Assembly: GCF_947499705.1 (NCBI RefSeq)
Contig: NZ_CANMPJ010000001.1
Span: 1,275,501-1,339,500, forward strand
DNA: 64,000 nt
Source of the DNA: an uncultured Erythrobacter sp.
GTDB lineage: Bacteria > Pseudomonadota > Alphaproteobacteria > Sphingomonadales > Sphingomonadaceae
Direction: 5' to 3'
In this document: positions 53,837 through 62,613 of the stretch, piece after piece
Position numbering within the stretch: position 1 is the first letter of the stretch
Layout of the letters: each line of letters starts with the position of its first letter
Made by a program: the position numbers and the translations under genes
The notes under the pieces: generated by a model
The model's input: the letters and a program-made list of their open reading frames with translations, nothing else
Told to the model about the DNA's origin: nothing
The model's database searches: none

Positions 53837-54754
53837 ATGGCTCAAGGAACGCATGATTTCGCTCACGATCCGCGAAACGACGCTATTTTGATCAATGTAA
53901 ATGGCGACCTTGTGCCGAGGTCAGAGGCAACTGTTTCGGTCTTCGACAGCGGTTTCATGCTCGGCGATGGCGTGTGGGAGGGGCTGCGCGTCCACCGGGG
54001 AAAAGTCGCGTTTCTGGACGCTCATCTCGACCGATTGTTTGAGGGCGCAAAGGCCATCGCAATGGATATAGGGCTGACACGCGATGAGCTCATTGCAAGC
54101 ATTAAAGCAACTATCGACGGAAACGATATGCGCGAACAGGAAGGTGTGCACATTCGGCTGATGGTTACGCGGGGCGTACGATCAACTCCGTATCAGGACC
54201 CGCGCGTCGTGATCTCGCCAGCCACGATTGTGATCATACCGGAATACAAAACGCCATTGCCGTCAACGATCGAAACGGGGATCAAGCTGTTTACCGTCCA
54301 TGTCCGGCGCGGCGACCCGGCTGTTCAGGACCAGAAGCTCAATTCCCACTCCAAGCTGAATTGCATCACCGCCTGCATTCAGGCGACCCAAGCAGGTGCC
54401 GACGAAGCACTCATGCTGGATCCTCACGGATTCGTGGCGACCTGCAATTCGACCCACTTCTTTGTCGTCCGCAAAGGCGAAGTCTGGACCTCAAGCGGTG
54501 ACTATTGCCTTGGCGGAATAACCCGCTCGAACGTAATCCAGGTGTGCCGCGAGCAAGGCATCCCCGTATTTGAGAAGAACTTTTCACTGACCGATGTTTA
54601 CGGCGCGGACGAAGCCTTTGTGACCGGAACATTCGCCGGCGTCGTTCCGGTTACCGAGATTGATGGGCGAGTTTTGACCGAGGGTAGGGGGCCAATGGTG
54701 GAGCGCTTGCAGGGGCTTTACAAAGAACTGATGGATCGGGACGTCGCTGCATGA
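53837..54754 (+). CDS. Class IV PLP aminotransferase (branched-chain/D-amino-acid type)
   Basis: A 305-residue fold-type IV aminotransferase. ATG 53837 (MAQGTHDFAH) is the true start; the frame continues back through the tRNA gene, which is not coding. Family signs are FDSGFMLGDGVWEGLRVHRG, the PLP lysine Lys173 in NSHSKLNCI, and the cofactor-phosphate region CLGGITRSNV and VTGTFAGVVPV. It could be a branched-chain or D-alanine-type enzyme, or an aminodeoxychorismate lyase; motifs alone do not decide. It overlaps the next gene by 4 bp. Confidence 0.88.
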   Translation: MAQGTHDFAHDPRNDAILINVNGDLVPRSEATVSVFDSGFMLGDGVWEGLRVHRGKVAFLDAHLDRLFEGAKAIAMDIGLTRDELIASIKATIDGNDMREQEGVHIRLMVTRGVRSTPYQDPRVVISPATIVIIPEYKTPLPSTIETGIKLFTVHVRRGDPAVQDQKLNSHSKLNCITACIQATQAGADEALMLDPHGFVATCNSTHFFVVRKGEVWTSSGDYCLGGITRSNVIQVCREQGIPVFEKNFSLTDVYGADEAFVTGTFAGVVPVTEIDGRVLTEGRGPMVERLQGLYKELMDRDVAA

Positions 54755-55488
54755 GTGAGCCGACTCGGATCGCAATGTGGTCGGGACCGCGCAATATTTC
54801 GACCGCGATGATGCGCAGCTTTGGTTCGCGGGCGGATTGCACAGTCAGCGATGAGCCCTTCTACGGCGCCTTTCTTAAGGCGAGCGGCGAACCCCATCCG
54901 ATGGCAGCCGAGACGATTTCGGCGATGGATTGCAATTGGGAAAGCGTGCTCGAAACCCAATCCGGAACGATCCCGCACGGCAAGCCGGTTTGGTATCAGA
55001 AACACATGCCGCATCACATGATTGGCAGCGTGACGATCAGGGATATGCCGCACCATCACCACGCATTCCTTATCCGTGCACCTGAGCGGGTGGTTGCCAG
55101 TTATCGCGCGAAGAATGAGCTGCGCCGGGCAGAAATGCTCGGGTTCGCGCAACTACGTGAGTATTTTGACATCGCCGCCGACAAAGCCGGGACTGCGCCG
55201 CCAGTAATCGATTCCGATTCGATCCTTGCCAATCCGGAAGGTGCACTGAGAACGCTTTGCAAGCGGCTTGGTATCAAGTGGGATGCTGCCATGCTGACTT
55301 GGGAAAAAGGCCCTCACAAGGAGGACGGCGTTTGGGGCGAGCATTGGTATGACAAGGTCAACGCATCCACCGGTTTCGGCAAGGCTCCTGGACCGTTGCC
55401 CGAGCTTGATGGCGAATACCGCAAGGTGGCTGATCAATGCCGCGCGGACTACGAATATCTTGCTGCGCGCGCGATCAAGGCAGCCTGA
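54751..55488 (+). CDS. Sulfotransferase-like P-loop protein
   Basis: A 245-residue protein whose ATG overlaps the aminotransferase stop. The N-terminus IAMWSGPRNISTAMMRSFGSR resembles the PAPS-binding 5'-phosphosulfate loop, and FLIRAPERVVASYRAKNEL resembles the 3'-phosphate-binding motif (IRDPRDVAVSYY-like). A His-rich strip (MPHHMIG and MPHHHHAF) is present. The pairing of such a gene with an aminotransferase of class IV is seen in other bacteria as I recall; a shared pathway is suggested, but the substrate is unknown. Confidence 0.75.
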   Translation: MSEPTRIAMWSGPRNISTAMMRSFGSRADCTVSDEPFYGAFLKASGEPHPMAAETISAMDCNWESVLETQSGTIPHGKPVWYQKHMPHHMIGSVTIRDMPHHHHAFLIRAPERVVASYRAKNELRRAEMLGFAQLREYFDIAADKAGTAPPVIDSDSILANPEGALRTLCKRLGIKWDAAMLTWEKGPHKEDGVWGEHWYDKVNASTGFGKAPGPLPELDGEYRKVADQCRADYEYLAARAIKAA

Positions 55489-55566
55489 CGGCAAATCGCA
55501 ATGATCTGTCGACTATCGATGACTTGATAATTGGCAATTCATACTGCGTGTGAGATTGATCCTCGA

Positions 55567-56616
55567 ATGATCTCCAAAAAAGCCCTCACGCTCGCCGCTG
55601 CTCTGTTCGCCTTTTCGCTGGGCAGCGGGACCTCGGTTCCAGCGCACGCACAACAATATGCAGCCCGAGACGGTATCGCGTTTGATGCCTACCTCGAATT
55701 ACTGAAGGCGCGCGCGCGTGCAGAAGGCGTCAGTGAGGCGACAATTCAGCGCATGACGTCGGGACTAACGCCCAATGATCGCGTGATCAGACTTGATCGC
55801 GGACAACCCGGTCGGCCCACGCGGCGCGGCTACCCAGACCTTGCACCTTACATCGCCAAGCACGTCAACTCGACACGGATTGCTGGCGGGAAGAGTGTCT
55901 ACCGCAATTCGCGTACACAGCTGCTCTCGGCAGAGCGTACTTATGGAGTGCCATCGGAGATCATTGTCGCAATCTTCGGTCACGAGACAAGCTATGGCCG
56001 TATTCGTGGCAACTTCGATCTTTCGCGGAGTCTAGCGACACTTGCGTGGGAAGGGCGACGGCGCGAGTTGTTTGCGGGCGAGTTCATAGCGCTGCTCAAA
56101 GTCGCCGATCGAGGGTATTCGCGCCAGCAACTCGTAGGTAGCTATGCTGGCGCGTTCGGCAATCCGCAGTTCCTGCCTTCAGTTTATCTGCGGCTGGCAA
56201 CCGATGGCGATGGTGATGGCCGCGCGAATATCTTCAGCAACCGGGCCGACACTTTCGCGTCGATTGCGAACTACTTCAAAGACGCCGGATGGCGCACCGG
56301 GCAGCCATGGGGCGTGCGTGCTTATGTACCGAGCGGCTTCAACGTTGATGCCTACAAGACCAAGCTTGTCTCGCCTGTCTGTTCGCGCGTTCACGAACGT
56401 CACAGCCAGTGGAAAACAGTGCGCGAATGGCGTGCGCTGGGTGTCCAACCTCAGCGTCCATTGGCGGAGGATACCTTGGTCTCGCTGTTCCAGCCCGATG
56501 GCCCCGGCAAGCCAGCCTGGTTGCTGACTGGCAATTACCGCGTGATTCTCGAATACAATTGCTCGAACTATTACGCGATGAGCGTTGGTTTGCTGGCCGA
56601 TGAAATCGTGAACTAA
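55567..56616 (+). CDS. MltB-family lytic murein transglycosylase
   Basis: A 349-residue periplasmic enzyme. ATG 55567 opens a signal peptide (cut after PAHAQ); the frame begins 36 nt earlier. The SLT family 3 domain shows VAIFGHETSYGRIRGNFDL with catalytic Glu140, then TLAWEGRR, SYAGAFGNPQFLPSVY, DGDGDGRANIF and SIANYFKDAGW. It cleaves glycan strands to 1,6-anhydro ends. The C-terminal segment FNLLTGNYRVILEYN-like (LLTGNYRVILEYNCSNYYA) is family-typical. No lipobox is present, so the enzyme should be soluble. Confidence 0.9.
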   Translation: MISKKALTLAAALFAFSLGSGTSVPAHAQQYAARDGIAFDAYLELLKARARAEGVSEATIQRMTSGLTPNDRVIRLDRGQPGRPTRRGYPDLAPYIAKHVNSTRIAGGKSVYRNSRTQLLSAERTYGVPSEIIVAIFGHETSYGRIRGNFDLSRSLATLAWEGRRRELFAGEFIALLKVADRGYSRQQLVGSYAGAFGNPQFLPSVYLRLATDGDGDGRANIFSNRADTFASIANYFKDAGWRTGQPWGVRAYVPSGFNVDAYKTKLVSPVCSRVHERHSQWKTVREWRALGVQPQRPLAEDTLVSLFQPDGPGKPAWLLTGNYRVILEYNCSNYYAMSVGLLADEIVN

Positions 56617-56665
56617 GCGGCTCCTACGCCTCGCCTTTGCTGAAGGCGGAAGCTATGCCGAGCGA

Positions 56666-57835
56666 GTGATTGCTTCGTTCAGACTTTGGGTCTTCAGTCT
56701 CGCTCTTGTCGCCAACGTGAGTGCGTCTCCCGTTTCGGCGCTCGACAATGGTTCGAAACCTCCTGAAATCGTTGCTGATGCGCCAATTGTTCTGTTGGTG
56801 GACATCTCCAGCGGCCAGGTGCTGTTTGAACGAAACGCCGACCGCCGCTTCGTCCCGGCCTCGATAACAAAGGCGATGACAACCTTTGTTGCCTTTGAGC
56901 TCATGCAGGACGGCAGCCTCTCGCCCCGGCAAACCATGACAATCCGCCCCGAGACCTGGCGCGAATGGAACGGCAAGGGCTCGACGATGTGGCTGAGCGC
57001 GGAAAATCCGGTGCAAGTCGAAGATTTGCTAATCGGAATTGCCAATGTGTCCGCGAATGATGCCTCCATTGTACTCGCAGAGGGCGCAGCAGGTTCAGTT
57101 CCCGAATGGACGGCCTTGATGAACGAGAAGGCGCGCGAACTCGGGATGTCTCAAAGTCATTTCGCAACGCCGAATGGCTGGCCGGACGAAGGTTATACTT
57201 TCACCACCGCACGCGATCTTGTGAAGCTCGCCGAGGCACTGGTTTCTCGCCATCCCAAGAAGTTCGCGCGCTATGTTGGGCGGAAGGAATTCGATTGGAA
57301 TGGCATCACACAGACGAACTATGATCCGCTGCTTGGCCGGGTGGATGGAGCCGACGGGATCAAGACCGGCTACACCAATGAAGCAGGCTTCGGTTTCCTC
57401 GGCACAGCGCGGCGCGGCGGTCAGCGTCTCGTCATCGTGGTTGCAGGTGCTGGCCGATTGGGAACAAGAGCGCGGCTGTCGCGAGAATTGATGGAGTGGG
57501 GCTTCGCAGCGTTCGATCGGGAGAAGCTCTTCGAAAGCGGTGCGACAGTGGGAACCGCACGCGTTCAGGGCGGCGCGTCTCGCAATATCGGCCTCACGGC
57601 TGACAAATCGGTGTATGTGAATGTGCCTAAAGGAAGATCTGCGGAAATGGATATGTCGATCCGCTATGACGGACCGTTGCGTGCGCCTATCTTGGCGGGG
57701 CAGAGGATCGCAATTCTTGAGGTGAAAGTGCCTGGAATGGAGGATGCCAGAATACCACTTGTTGCCGCCAATGATGTGGCCCGCGCCGGGTTCTTCGCAC
57801 GCATCTGGAATGGGATCATGGGATGGTTCCCATGA
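56666..57835 (+). CDS. dacF: D-alanyl-D-alanine carboxypeptidase (PBP5/6 type)
   Basis: A 389-residue low-molecular-weight PBP that trims the terminal D-Ala from peptidoglycan stems. All motifs are present: SITK (Ser66, Lys69), SAN at 129-131, and KTG at 233-235 in DGIKTGYTNEAG. A signal peptide opens from GTG 56666, whose ribosome site is weak. The C-terminal beta-domain (about 275-355) is followed by an amphipathic, Trp-containing end (FFARIWNGIMGWFP) that would anchor it to the inner membrane. It starts an overlapping chain of six genes. Confidence 0.9.
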   Translation: MIASFRLWVFSLALVANVSASPVSALDNGSKPPEIVADAPIVLLVDISSGQVLFERNADRRFVPASITKAMTTFVAFELMQDGSLSPRQTMTIRPETWREWNGKGSTMWLSAENPVQVEDLLIGIANVSANDASIVLAEGAAGSVPEWTALMNEKARELGMSQSHFATPNGWPDEGYTFTTARDLVKLAEALVSRHPKKFARYVGRKEFDWNGITQTNYDPLLGRVDGADGIKTGYTNEAGFGFLGTARRGGQRLVIVVAGAGRLGTRARLSRELMEWGFAAFDREKLFESGATVGTARVQGGASRNIGLTADKSVYVNVPKGRSAEMDMSIRYDGPLRAPILAGQRIAILEVKVPGMEDARIPLVAANDVARAGFFARIWNGIMGWFP

Positions 57836-58467
57836 AGGGGCGCTTCATCGCATTCGAAGGCGGCGAGGGCGCGGGCAAGTCCACGCAAGTGAGGCTACTT
57901 GCGGATGTTCTGCGCACGCGCGGCGTTGAAGTCGACGTTACCCGCGAGCCCGGAGGGACGCCCGGTGCCGAGGCAATCCGCTCGCTGCTGCTCGATCCTC
58001 CGGGCAAGGGTTGGGGCGCAAAGGCCGAAGCGTTGCTGTTTGCAGCAGCACGCGCCGACCATGTGGCAGAGCGAATCCGGCCTGCAATCGCCGCAGGCAC
58101 CTGGGTGATTTGCGACCGCTTTGTCGACTCGAGCCGAGCCTATCAGGGCGGGGCAGGGGGGCTCGGTGATGAAGCGATCACCGCATTGCACGCGTTTGGC
58201 AGTGACAATCTGCGCCCGGATTTGACGATCTTGTTGGAAGCTGATGAGGACAAGGTTTCTCGCCGTTTGGCAGAGCGTGATGGCGAAGCCAGCGATGCAA
58301 TCGGGGGCAGAGGTCCCGAGTATCATCGCGAGGTCGCAGCCTCATTCCGCCGATTGGCCGAAGCTGACCCCGAGGTCTTTGCGATCATCGACGGCAATGG
58401 CGATCCCAACGAGGTGCATTCACGTGTGCTGAAAGCGATTGCGTCGCTCATCCCGGAGAGCACGTGA
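57832..58467 (+). CDS. tmk: Thymidylate kinase
   Basis: A 211-residue kinase that phosphorylates dTMP. ATG 57832 overlaps the dacF stop (ATGA), with GGGA about 8 nt upstream; ATG 57823 is an alternative. The P-loop is FEGGEGAGKSTQ, the substrate segment VTREPGGTPGAEAIR, and the DR(Y/F) motif with lid-side residues is ICDRFVDSSRAYQG. Arg residues in VSRRLAERD match the LID region. The length is normal. Confidence 0.94.
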   Translation: MKGRFIAFEGGEGAGKSTQVRLLADVLRTRGVEVDVTREPGGTPGAEAIRSLLLDPPGKGWGAKAEALLFAAARADHVAERIRPAIAAGTWVICDRFVDSSRAYQGGAGGLGDEAITALHAFGSDNLRPDLTILLEADEDKVSRRLAERDGEASDAIGGRGPEYHREVAASFRRLAEADPEVFAIIDGNGDPNEVHSRVLKAIASLIPEST

Positions 58468-59432
58468 TGGAATGGCCCAATCACACAGGCCCGTGGCGCG
58501 AATGGCGCGAGGCGATGGCTGGCGAACGGATGCATCATGGTTGGATGCTGGCGGGGAAAAGCGGCCTTGGAAAACGCGCGTTCGCTTTGGCGTCGGCGCG
58601 TGAACTTGTCGCCGAAGATGGTGTGCATCAACCCGAGGGAGACCACCCGGATATCTTGGTGCTGACCCATCTTCCGAAAGACGAAAAGGAAGAGAAGAAG
58701 CGCGACGAGGGAAAACCTTACCAGACCAAGCGCAATATCTCGGTCGCGCAGATTCGCGGCATGCAGAGGCGGCTGAATACGCGGCCCACTCTAGGATCGC
58801 GCAGGGCGATCATTGTTGACCCGGCGGATGACATGGAAACGAGTGCGTCCAACGCGCTCCTCAAAAGCCTGGAAGAGCCGCCACAAGGCACGTTCTTCCT
58901 GCTGGTTACTCATCGTCCATCCCGTCTTCTGCCAACTATCCGTTCGCGGTGTCGGGTGCTGCGCTTCCCGCTTCTCGAAGATGCCCAATTGAGCGCCATG
59001 TTGAGCGACTCAGAAGTGGTGCACGACGCTGGTGCTCGTGAATCTGCATTGCATGCCGCGGGCGGGTCATTTGGTGCAGCTTTAGGGTTCATCGAGCAGG
59101 ATCTGGGCCCGGTTTCCAAGCTGATCGGCCGCATGCTCGATAGCGGCGATGCCAATTTATCGGCCCGCGCTGAGCTCGCGAAGCTGATCGGTGCACGTGC
59201 CGATCGCCAGCGTTTGCAGGCGGTGCTCGAACTTGCTCAATCAATGGTTGCAGATGCCGCCAGACAGACAGATAGACCTTCGCACCGAGAGCGATTGATC
59301 GACGCGCATCAGGATTTGGTGAAGCTCGCCGGACAAGCGCCCAGCTACAATTTCGACACCGGTTTGCTGACGCTTGAAATCGGCACCTTGCTTGTGAATG
59401 CGAGCGCAGCTAGCGAACCGGCCCATGGCTGA
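58467..59432 (+). CDS. holB: DNA polymerase III delta-prime subunit
   Basis: A 321-residue clamp-loader subunit. The start is ATG 58467, or GTG 58464, which overlaps the tmk stop. HHGWMLAGKSGLGKRAFALA corresponds to the degenerate P-loop. IIVDPADDMETSASNALLKS and LEEPPQGTFFLLVTHRPS are strong family motifs, with the SRC motif in TIRSRCRVLRF. The four-cysteine zinc module usual between the P-loop and HPD is absent here, where EGDHPDILVL follows directly. It is placed after tmk, as in many bacteria. Confidence 0.9.
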   Translation: MEWPNHTGPWREWREAMAGERMHHGWMLAGKSGLGKRAFALASARELVAEDGVHQPEGDHPDILVLTHLPKDEKEEKKRDEGKPYQTKRNISVAQIRGMQRRLNTRPTLGSRRAIIVDPADDMETSASNALLKSLEEPPQGTFFLLVTHRPSRLLPTIRSRCRVLRFPLLEDAQLSAMLSDSEVVHDAGARESALHAAGGSFGAALGFIEQDLGPVSKLIGRMLDSGDANLSARAELAKLIGARADRQRLQAVLELAQSMVADAARQTDRPSHRERLIDAHQDLVKLAGQAPSYNFDTGLLTLEIGTLLVNASAASEPAHG

Positions 59433-60990
59433 GCCTTACTATATTACCACCGCGATCAGTTACCCGAACGGGCCGCCGCATATTGGCCATGCCTACGAGG
59501 CAATCGCTGCCGACGTGATTGCACGGTTCCAGCGGCTGCAAGGCCGCGACGTGCGGTTCCAGACCGGGACCGATGAGCACGGGCTTAAGATGGCGCGCAA
59601 GGCCGAGGAGCAGGGAAAGAGCGCGCGCGAGCTTGCCGACGAAATGTCGCGCTATTTCCGCGATATGTGTGATGCTTTGAATGTCAGCTATGACCGTTTC
59701 ATACGCACAGTCGAGCCGGAGCATCACGCTGCCAGTCAAGCCATCTGGCAGCGGATGGAAGCGGCGGGCGATCTCTATCTCGACCGCTACGAAGGCTGGT
59801 ACTCGGTCCGCGACGAAGCCTATTACGACGAAAGCGAACTGGTCGATGGGGAAGGGGAGGCAAAACTCTCCCCGCAAGGCACACCGGTTGAATGGACTGT
59901 CGAGGAAAGCTGGTTCTTCCGCCTGTCTAAGTATCAAGACCGGTTGCAGGAACTGCTGAAGACTCCAGGCTTTCTTGAGCCAGCAAGTCGCCGCAACGAG
60001 ATGATCGCCTTCGTCGAGCAAGGCCTGCGCGATCTTTCGGTTAGCCGAACCAGTTTTGATTGGGGCGTGAAAGTACCCGGTAGCGACAACCACGTGATGT
60101 ATGTCTGGGTCGATGCGTTGACCAACTATCTCACCGGGCTTGGTTTTCCCGATGAAGCCGACGATATGCAGAAATTCTGGCCCGCCGATCTGCACTTGAT
60201 CGGCAAGGACATCGTGCGGTTCCACACGATCTACTGGCCTGCCTTCCTGATGAGCGCCGAATTGCCGCTGCCAAAGCAGGTGTTCGGCCATGGCTTCTTG
60301 CTCGCCCGTAGCGGTGAGAAAATGAGCAAAAGCGCCGGCGATGTGGTCGATCCACTTCAACTGGCCGAAACGTTCGGTGTTGATGCGCTGCGCTATTTCC
60401 TCCTGCGCGAAGTCGCGTTCGGCAAGGACGGCAGCTATTCGGCCGAGGCGATTGTCGAGCGAGCGAATGCAGAACTGGCAAACAGCTTCGGCAATCTGGC
60501 ACAGCGGACTCTGTCGATGATCGCCAAGAATATGGATGGCGTGATCGAGTACTTCGAGCAAGCAGAGGCGGATTCCGCGTTGCTTGATACAGTCTTTGAC
60601 GCTTGCGCAGTCGATCTGCCGCGAGAATTCCAGAACCTGTCGTTCTCGACCGGCATCGAGGCGTGGATCAAGGCGGTTTATGCCTGCAATCAGTATGTGG
60701 ACGAGCAAGCGCCCTGGGCGCTGAAAAAGACCGATCCGGACCGCATGAAAGTCGTTCTTCAAACGCTCTTCCGGGCTATCCGGGACCTGGCGATTGCGAT
60801 CGGGCCAGTGGTTCCGGACAAAGCGGCGGCGATGCTTGATCAATTGGGCGTCTCCGCCGAAGAGCGGCTTTACGAGAACCTCTGCGACAATTCCTGGTAT
60901 AATCGTCTTGTCGCGAGCGGTTTCAAAGTCGGTAAGCCGACCCCAATCTTCCCAAGGCTTGAAATGCCCGAAGAAGAAAGCGTCGCGTGA
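59425..60990 (+). CDS. metG: Methionyl-tRNA synthetase
   Basis: A 521-residue class I aminoacyl-tRNA synthetase. ATG 59425 (MAEPYYITTAISYPNGPPHIGH) lies within holB, an 8-bp overlap. HIGH is at 19-22 and KMSKS at about 299-303. WFFRLSKYQDRLQELL and the anticodon-binding domain (NQYVDEQAPWALKKTDPDR) are typical. The zinc knuckle cysteines and the C-terminal tRNA-binding extension of the E. coli type are absent, so it is the short form common in alphaproteobacteria. Confidence 0.95.
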   Translation: MAEPYYITTAISYPNGPPHIGHAYEAIAADVIARFQRLQGRDVRFQTGTDEHGLKMARKAEEQGKSARELADEMSRYFRDMCDALNVSYDRFIRTVEPEHHAASQAIWQRMEAAGDLYLDRYEGWYSVRDEAYYDESELVDGEGEAKLSPQGTPVEWTVEESWFFRLSKYQDRLQELLKTPGFLEPASRRNEMIAFVEQGLRDLSVSRTSFDWGVKVPGSDNHVMYVWVDALTNYLTGLGFPDEADDMQKFWPADLHLIGKDIVRFHTIYWPAFLMSAELPLPKQVFGHGFLLARSGEKMSKSAGDVVDPLQLAETFGVDALRYFLLREVAFGKDGSYSAEAIVERANAELANSFGNLAQRTLSMIAKNMDGVIEYFEQAEADSALLDTVFDACAVDLPREFQNLSFSTGIEAWIKAVYACNQYVDEQAPWALKKTDPDRMKVVLQTLFRAIRDLAIAIGPVVPDKAAAMLDQLGVSAEERLYENLCDNSWYNRLVASGFKVGKPTPIFPRLEMPEEESVA

Positions 60991-61766
60991 TGCTGGTCGA
61001 TAGCCACTGTCACCTAGAATACAAAGGCTTGGTCGAAGATCAGCAGGGCGTGCTTACCCGCGCTCGTGAGGCGGGGGTGGGGGCGTTCCTCAACATCTCT
61101 ACCAAGCAGAGCGAGTGGGAGCAGGTCGTCGGCACTGCAATCCGCGAGATCGACGTCTTCGCCAGCGTGGGCATTCACCCACATGAGGCCGATGGCCATG
61201 AAGACCTTGGGCGTGGCGTTCTGCTGGCAGCTACCGAAAACCCGCGTGTCATCGGGATTGGTGAGACGGGCCTCGACTATTATTACGAACACTCAGACCG
61301 AGCCACACAAGCGAAATTGTTTCGCATGCATATTGACGTGGCTCGCGAGACCGGTCTGCCGGTGATCATTCACACCCGTGATGCCGAAGACGACACATAC
61401 CAAATCCTCTCGGAGGAGATGGAGAAGGGGGCGTTTCCTGCGCTGATCCATTGCTTCACGGCATCGGCAGAGTTTGGAAAAAAGGTGCTCGACTTGGGTC
61501 TCACCATTTCGATTTCAGGCATCGTTACGTTCAAGAACGCCAAAGACTTACAGGCGGTCGCGAAGGACGTTCCTGAAGATCGTTTGCTCGTCGAAACGGA
61601 CAGCCCGTTCCTGGCACCTGTGCCGCATCGCGGACGTAAGTGCGAGCCGGCCTTTGTTGCAGACACTGCGCGGTTTGTTTCGGAACTGCGCGAAGTCGAA
61701 CCGGCGCTGCTGGCGGAGCAGACGACAGCCAATTTCAGTCAATTGTTCAGCAAGGCGATGCTGTGA
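60990..61766 (+). CDS. tatD: TatD-family metal-dependent hydrolase
   Basis: A 258-residue TIM-barrel deoxyribonuclease-like protein. The metal ligands are recognisable: DSHCHLEY (HxH), GETGLDYYYEH (Glu), PVIIHTRDAEDD, LIHCFTASAEF, and VETDSPFLAPVPHRGRKCEP (Asp). The start ATG 60990 shares a base with the metG stop; GTG 60987 is an alternative. The metG-tatD order is widespread. Its stop overlaps the next start (GTGA). Confidence 0.93.
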   Translation: MLVDSHCHLEYKGLVEDQQGVLTRAREAGVGAFLNISTKQSEWEQVVGTAIREIDVFASVGIHPHEADGHEDLGRGVLLAATENPRVIGIGETGLDYYYEHSDRATQAKLFRMHIDVARETGLPVIIHTRDAEDDTYQILSEEMEKGAFPALIHCFTASAEFGKKVLDLGLTISISGIVTFKNAKDLQAVAKDVPEDRLLVETDSPFLAPVPHRGRKCEPAFVADTARFVSELREVEPALLAEQTTANFSQLFSKAML

Positions 61767-62545
61767 AGTTGATCATGCTCGGTTCCGGAACGTCGACGGG
61801 CGTTCCTCGAGTGGGTGGAGAAGATGGGACGGGCGATTGGGGGGATTGCGACCCCAATGAACCGCGGAACCGCCGAACTCGGGTGTCCATTCTGGTCGAA
61901 AGCGACGCCGGGGCGCGATTGCTTGTCGACACCTCATCAGATTGCCGGGCGCAGTTGCTTGCGAACCGAATTCCGTCGGTAGATGCTGTGTTCTGGACGC
62001 ATGATCACGCTGATCATTGTCACGGGATCGATGATCTAAGAGTGATGCGCTATGGCCGTGGTGGCCCAATCCCTGGCTATGCGGCGACCGAGACAGTTCG
62101 GCGGCTAAGGCAGCGATTTGGCTATGTGTTTGCCGGACAGGATGGTTATCCGACGATTGTGAACCTCGATACGCTCGACCGCTTGAAGATTGTCTCCGGC
62201 TTTGGTGTCGAGTGGTGTCAGATGGAACACGGCACCGGTGAGACAACGGGTTTCCGCTTCGAATGTGATGGTAAGTCGATTGCCTATGCGACAGACTTTA
62301 GTGCGATTTCAGATGAGATGGTCGAACTGTTTGAAGATGTCGACATTCTGGTGAGCGACTGCCTTCGTCGTGATCCACATCCAACGCACGCGCATTTGGC
62401 TATGGCGATCGATTTGTCAGAGCGTTGCGGTGCAGAGCGACTGGTCCTGAGTCATCTTGATAAGAGTATGGATTACCAATCGCTGGTTGATGAAGTTCCT
62501 GAGCATGTTGTCGTGGGATATGATGGCTTGCAGATGGTGGCTTGA
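61763..62545 (+). CDS. MBL-fold hydrolase, PhnP-like
   Basis: A 260-residue cytoplasmic metallo-beta-lactamase-fold protein, starting at GTG 61763 on the tatD stop. LIMLGSGTSTGVPRVG and CDPNEPRNRRTRVSILVES match the PhnP-type phosphodiesterase group. The metal site is WTHDHADHCHGIDDLR (HxHxDH). Later ligands are in MEHGTGETTGFRF, YATDFSAI and SHLDKSMDY. Cyclic phosphodiester hydrolysis is the likely chemistry. A similar gene follows tatD in many alphaproteobacteria. Confidence 0.88.
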   Translation: MKLIMLGSGTSTGVPRVGGEDGTGDWGDCDPNEPRNRRTRVSILVESDAGARLLVDTSSDCRAQLLANRIPSVDAVFWTHDHADHCHGIDDLRVMRYGRGGPIPGYAATETVRRLRQRFGYVFAGQDGYPTIVNLDTLDRLKIVSGFGVEWCQMEHGTGETTGFRFECDGKSIAYATDFSAISDEMVELFEDVDILVSDCLRRDPHPTHAHLAMAIDLSERCGAERLVLSHLDKSMDYQSLVDEVPEHVVVGYDGLQMVA

Positions 62546-62582
62546 GGGCGGTCGGTCCACAAAGTACCAAATTTGATTTAAC

Positions 62583-62596
62583 ATAATATATATTAT
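62583..62596. promoter_or_regulatory. AT-rich perfect palindrome upstream of mazG
   Basis: ATAATATATATTAT is a perfect 14-bp palindrome in an A/T-rich stretch, 17 bp before the mazG start. It may be the -10 region of the mazG promoter or a small operator; nothing else decides. Confidence 0.4.
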
Positions 62597-62613
62597 CATT
62601 CTCAAGGAACGCT

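Noticed and set aside
59410..60843. A 477-codon minus-strand open frame
   Set aside because: It lies fully antisense to metG, which has intact HIGH and KMSKS motifs; codon bias in GC-rich genes often creates such frames.
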